DNA of 64,000 nucleotides from Colwellia sp. (GTDB lineage Bacteria > Pseudomonadota > Gammaproteobacteria > Enterobacterales > Alteromonadaceae). Shown piece by piece: positions 60,255-64,000 of the stretch. The notes under the pieces are model-generated. The model made no database searches. It saw nothing but the letters and a program-made list of their open reading frames with translations, and was not told where the DNA came from. A program made the translations under genes and the position numbers. Location: NCBI GenBank assembly GCA_013215385.1, contig JABSOY010000013.1, positions 110,220 through 174,219 on the forward strand, read 5' to 3'. The number at the start of each line of letters is the position of its first letter. Positions within the stretch are counted from its first letter, which is position 1.

Positions 60255-61208
60255 TTATTCTTTCATCGGCACCCAAGCACCCGTTTTATACATACCTAAA
60301 TCAGTGCCAAACTTAACAGTTTTATCCAACTGTTTGTCACCGCCTGCTTGATTGTATAGGTGGAAATTTAGTCCGTAACCGTATGAAAGTCCTGCTTTTC
60401 GCATAATATCACCTTTGATAAAAGTCGATATTTCACCGCCTAATCCTTTGGTAACTGCTTTTTCGAAATCGTTAATGAAGGGCTTCATTGCCTCGATATG
60501 TACGAAACTTTTGTCAGAAAAACAGGCCTGACTAAATGGCTTCTCTTTCGCGTCATCCCCCTTGTTTTCAGCAATTTGATAGGGAGTAATAATATGTAGG
60601 TAAAACAGTACCGATTTATCTATATCATCCCATAACTTCCAAGTTTTTTTTGTTTCGTCATCTAGATTACCCATTTTATCATCGACAAAACGAATAACTC
60701 TCGCCAGTGTGTTGGCATCTGAATAAAGAGAACTTGCTTTGTTACCTTGATTTAATGCTGACATGCCTTTAGACACCTCAGAGATGCCAGGTACAACTAA
60801 ACGTACACCTTTTTTAATCCCCTCTTTAAGCACATATTTAGCACAAGAAAAGACCTTGCTTGAGTGTTTCTTTAGAAATTTACCTGGCAATAACCGTTCC
60901 ATTTGAGTCGTTCTAGTTGTCTTAATACCATAAATTTCATGTAAACAAGTAGGGTGAGAGGCAAAACGTTTACAGGGAATTTTTTTGGTGTAAACCAAGT
61001 CCATAGGGTAACGTGAAGGCACATCATCTAATTTATATTGACTGTCAGCATGGTAAAATCGGCTTAGTTTTTCTACTTCTTTTGCGCCATTGGCACGTTG
61101 TTGACCCATTTGAAATAACCAACTACGGTTTTGTTGGCTTGTTAATGCGTGGGCTATAATGCGAGAAATTGCTTCTTCACTGCGAGAAGATACTGATATC
61201 TCATACAT
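60255..61208 (-). CDS. Hypothetical protein, no family recognised
   Basis: 317-aa ORF, MYEISVSSRSEEAISRIIAHALTSQQNRSWLFQMGQQ..., no recognisable motifs. Confidence 0.6.
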   Translation of the reverse strand: MYEISVSSRSEEAISRIIAHALTSQQNRSWLFQMGQQRANGAKEVEKLSRFYHADSQYKLDDVPSRYPMDLVYTKKIPCKRFASHPTCLHEIYGIKTTRTTQMERLLPGKFLKKHSSKVFSCAKYVLKEGIKKGVRLVVPGISEVSKGMSALNQGNKASSLYSDANTLARVIRFVDDKMGNLDDETKKTWKLWDDIDKSVLFYLHIITPYQIAENKGDDAKEKPFSQACFSDKSFVHIEAMKPFINDFEKAVTKGLGGEISTFIKGDIMRKAGLSYGYGLNFHLYNQAGGDKQLDKTVKFGTDLGMYKTGAWVPMKE

Positions 61209-61308
61209 AAGATTACTTTCCTTAACGTTTTGTCAGTAACAAAATTTATTATTACGGATAAGCTGTTTTTTTTGTTACTTATTATTAGCTATTACCCTGA
61301 TCATTTTC

Positions 61309-61349
61309 TGCAGTGCTTATCAATATCAGTAATATTGATAAGCACTGCA
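61309..61349. repeat. Perfect 18-bp inverted repeat with 5-bp loop
   Basis: TGCAGTGCTTATCAATAT CAGTA ATATTGATAAGCACTGCA; no T tract. Confidence 0.85.
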
Positions 61350-61767
61350 ATGCTTAATTTAAGATAACATCAACATAGTAACTTTACTATTCATCAGCTT
61401 GCCTAATCCAACCTTTTGAATATATGACTTTTATACTATGGTTTCTAGGAATCAACACAGGGGAAATAGTTAGCTGAAAATTAACAGCTCCGTCAATGTT
61501 CATTACAATCAGTTTAGTATCCGTGGATTTAAAAAGAAGACAATCTTAACAACCAGTATTTACTCATTCGTTTTATCTGTTGTTAAGTGGGGGTATCGCT
61601 TGCTCCGCAACGACAGACAACTAAGCCACCAAGAGAGGTCATTCGTCATCAAACTGTTAATGCTATGCCAACATTGACGTTCGGAAAAAGATCAGAACTT
61701 CTTAGTTGTCTTACCGCGCTTTCGTGGACACACTATAATTGTTGTAGAGATACAGCAGGAGGTGTTT

Positions 61768-61935
61768 ATGAGTAAAGGGAAAAATTATCAACGTTATTCT
61801 GCTGAGTTTAAACGAATGGCGTTACTCCAAGCTTCTGAAGACGGTGTTACCGCTAACAGTGTTTGCGAAGATCTAGGGATCAGTTTTAGGCAATTAAGTC
61901 GTTGGCGTGATGAATTTCGCTTAAAAGGTGATTTT
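61768..61935 (+). mobile_element. Truncated IS3-type transposase OrfA remnant
   Basis: MSKGKNYQRYSAEFKRMALLQASEDGVTANSVCEDLGISFRQLSRWRDEFRLKGD HTH_Tnp-like N-terminus, then unrelated sequence; no OrfB found. Confidence 0.7.
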
Positions 61936-61964
61936 ATTTATCGGATGGTTATTATATTTTTCAT

Positions 61965-62993
61965 TCATGATGTGTACATTTGAACTTGATTTCGACCTGA
62001 GTTTTTGGCTTTGTACAGTGCAGTATCGGCATGCTTAATCCACATATCTGTAGATAAAATGCTATGTAAAGTACTTATGCCAATACTTACAGTAACGGGG
62101 TGATTATTGATGATACATTCTTTCGTTATCCTTTTACGCAAATTTTCTGCAACTTCATGTATTATTAAAATATCTATATCTTGGACTAATAAAATAAATT
62201 CTTCCCCCCCAAATCTAAATAATATATCTAATTCACGGCTATGTTTATTTATAGTGTCAACTAACTTTTTAATAACAGCATCACCTACATCATGTCCAAA
62301 AGTATCATTAATGTTTTTAAAGTGGTCAATATCAAACATTAAAATTGCTGAATTAATATTATTTCGTTTTTTATTAGCGAGACTAGTATCTAAATATGCA
62401 GACAATTGCCTCCTATTCAGCGCACCTGTCATAGGGTCACGCACAGACTCATAAATCAAGTCTTGGTTTAGTTTATGGATATGACTTGCAATCAAATTAG
62501 AGAATAATATTGTTATAAATAAAGAAAAGGAAGCTCTAGAGGCTGTTATTACATCTACATTCAAGAAGTAAAAAACGCTAACAAAACTAAATATGATGAA
62601 ATTAAATATAGTCGATGATTTTTTTGGCAGAAGATATATTAATGCAATAGATATTGGATATGCCCAAACTGACGCACTTACGCCCAAACAATAAATAGTT
62701 AAAATTAAAGTTAATACGAGTGTGGAGATAACAATATTTATATTTATAGGTAAAATGAGTCCTTTATATAAGGCATTTGTATCAATGATTGCTAGACAAA
62801 CAAAAATCAATAACATGGCTGCTAGCGGTGTATATCCTAAATAGTAATTTTTAATGGCAAGAGTTAGAAATAATAAATATGTCGTAGCAAGTATAAAATA
62901 GAGTGTTGATTTACTTCCAGAAAATAAAAAACCAGATGCATCATTATATTTAGTCAATAATTGTTCAGGTTTATTTGTTACACCCATAGGCAA
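61965..62993 (-). CDS. Membrane-bound diguanylate cyclase (GGDEF)
   Basis: Several TMs; DPMTGALNRRQLSAYLD, ILMFDIDHFKNINDTFGHDVGDAVIKKL, FRFGGEEFILLVQ, HADTALYKAKNSGRNQVQMY. Confidence 0.93.
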   Translation of the reverse strand: MPMGVTNKPEQLLTKYNDASGFLFSGSKSTLYFILATTYLLFLTLAIKNYYLGYTPLAAMLLIFVCLAIIDTNALYKGLILPININIVISTLVLTLILTIYCLGVSASVWAYPISIALIYLLPKKSSTIFNFIIFSFVSVFYFLNVDVITASRASFSLFITILFSNLIASHIHKLNQDLIYESVRDPMTGALNRRQLSAYLDTSLANKKRNNINSAILMFDIDHFKNINDTFGHDVGDAVIKKLVDTINKHSRELDILFRFGGEEFILLVQDIDILIIHEVAENLRKRITKECIINNHPVTVSIGISTLHSILSTDMWIKHADTALYKAKNSGRNQVQMYTS

Positions 62994-63333
62994 TCTCCTA
63001 AAATGAACGACTCAATTAATATTGAAGTATTACTGAAATGTTTTTTTTTACCAGTTATGGTGGACTGTAATTTAACTAAAGAAAGCGATGTTACAACAAA
63101 TGCTGGAATATTTTTATTATTCAGAACATTTTTAACTATTTTTTATCTTTCACACTACTTGTGTAATTATTAGAAAAAGTAGTGATTAATATGCCATAAG
63201 TAATGTCAGGAAAGTGCCTTGAGTTCAATCGATGGACCTTCGGCTTTTAACCAATGAGTAGACTCAGTGCATCTAATCCAGACTAACCGTATAATACTCT
63301 ACCACTGAAATTTCACCATTAAGACGATGTTTA

Positions 63334-63964
63334 ATGCCAACTACTGACCAAACTTGTTTAACAGAACTCGCTGAGCTAAAGCGTACTCACCAGCACTTCA
63401 AAATATTTAAGCCTTATGGTTTTTTAAGTCAGTTTTTTACCTGAAACACGAAAGAAGAAACATCTGTTAGGCGAGCTATTTAACTTCCCCGATAAAACCA
63501 TGGCGATTGGCCGATTAGATCACGACTCAGAAGGTTTATTGTTACTTACAACCGACGGTATGATTAGCTACAAAGTAAGAAGCAAAGGAATAGAAAAAGA
63601 GTACTATGTGCAAGTAGATGGGGTCATCACTGCGACAGCAATGTCATTACTACAAAATGGTGTTGAGATTGCTATTAATGGCACTACTTATCTAACTCTG
63701 CCTTGTAAGGCTGTTAAGCTAGACTGTACACCTCAACTTCCCACTCGTGGCCGTAAAATTCGCGATCCCCGACATGGCCCGACTAGCTGGATTTCTATCA
63801 CACTCTGTGAAGGAAAGAACCGTCAGATAAGAAAAATGACGGCGGCTGTGGGTTTTGCTACATTAAGACTGGTAAGAGTTCGAATTGGCGATATTCATAT
63901 CGATAGCATGATTGCCGGTGATGTTGTCACACTAACCAATTTTGACAGCACACTTAATCGTTAA
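63334..63964 (+). pseudogene. RluE-like 23S rRNA pseudouridine synthase with a homopolymer frameshift (pseudogene or sequencing error)
   Basis: Frame A from ATG 63334: MPTTDQTCLTELAELKRTHQHFKIFKPYGFLSQF; frame B: LPETRKKKHLLGELFNFPDKTMAIGRLDHDSEGLLLLTTDG...RKIRDPRHGPTSWISITLCEGKNRQIRKMTAAVGFATLRLVRVRIG. Frames join at the T6 run 63433-63438. Confidence 0.75.
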
Positions 63965-64000
63965 CGCTTCAAGCATTATAGCCATAACAACCTTTCGGAA

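Noticed and set aside
61587-61775. 62-aa plus-strand ORF before the OrfA stub
   Set aside because: No family recognised, no convincing RBS, overlaps the transposase start; likely IS-flank sequence.

Overview
The window is about 64 kb of an AT-rich gammaproteobacterial chromosome. Gene content (DUF3083, DUF2956, PEP-CTERM/PrsT-type proteins, TonB receptor, YegD, RlmF) suggests a Colwellia/Thalassotalea-like member of Alteromonadales; this taxonomic call is inference. Most of it is ordinary chromosomal gene content: pgi, rlmF, ompA-like, yegD-like, hpf, DUF748, a GntR-ABC operon, a MacAB-like efflux operon, dusC, ahpC-ahpF with a LysR regulator, and signalling and hydrolase genes. Two regions stand out. 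(1) At about 8.4-12.5 kb, seven short unrelated ORFs lie on the same strand, separated by imperfectly palindromic, attC-like spacers. I see no integrase gene nearby, so this looks like an integron cassette array without IntI (CALIN type), with a decayed ORF at its distal end. (2) At 51.1-51.5 kb there is a secreted peptide made of tandem KCGEGK repeats that resembles HvfA/bufferin RiPP metallophore precursors, with no maturation enzyme visible in the window. Other items of note are an ECF sigma factor fused to a membrane domain, an internally deleted DUF808 pseudogene, a homopolymer frameshift in an RluE-like gene, a truncated IS3-type OrfA, an 18-bp perfect inverted repeat, and an EAL protein with a degenerate loop-6 motif. 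No tRNA, rRNA or CRISPR array was recognised. All product calls come from reading the sequence, with no database search.
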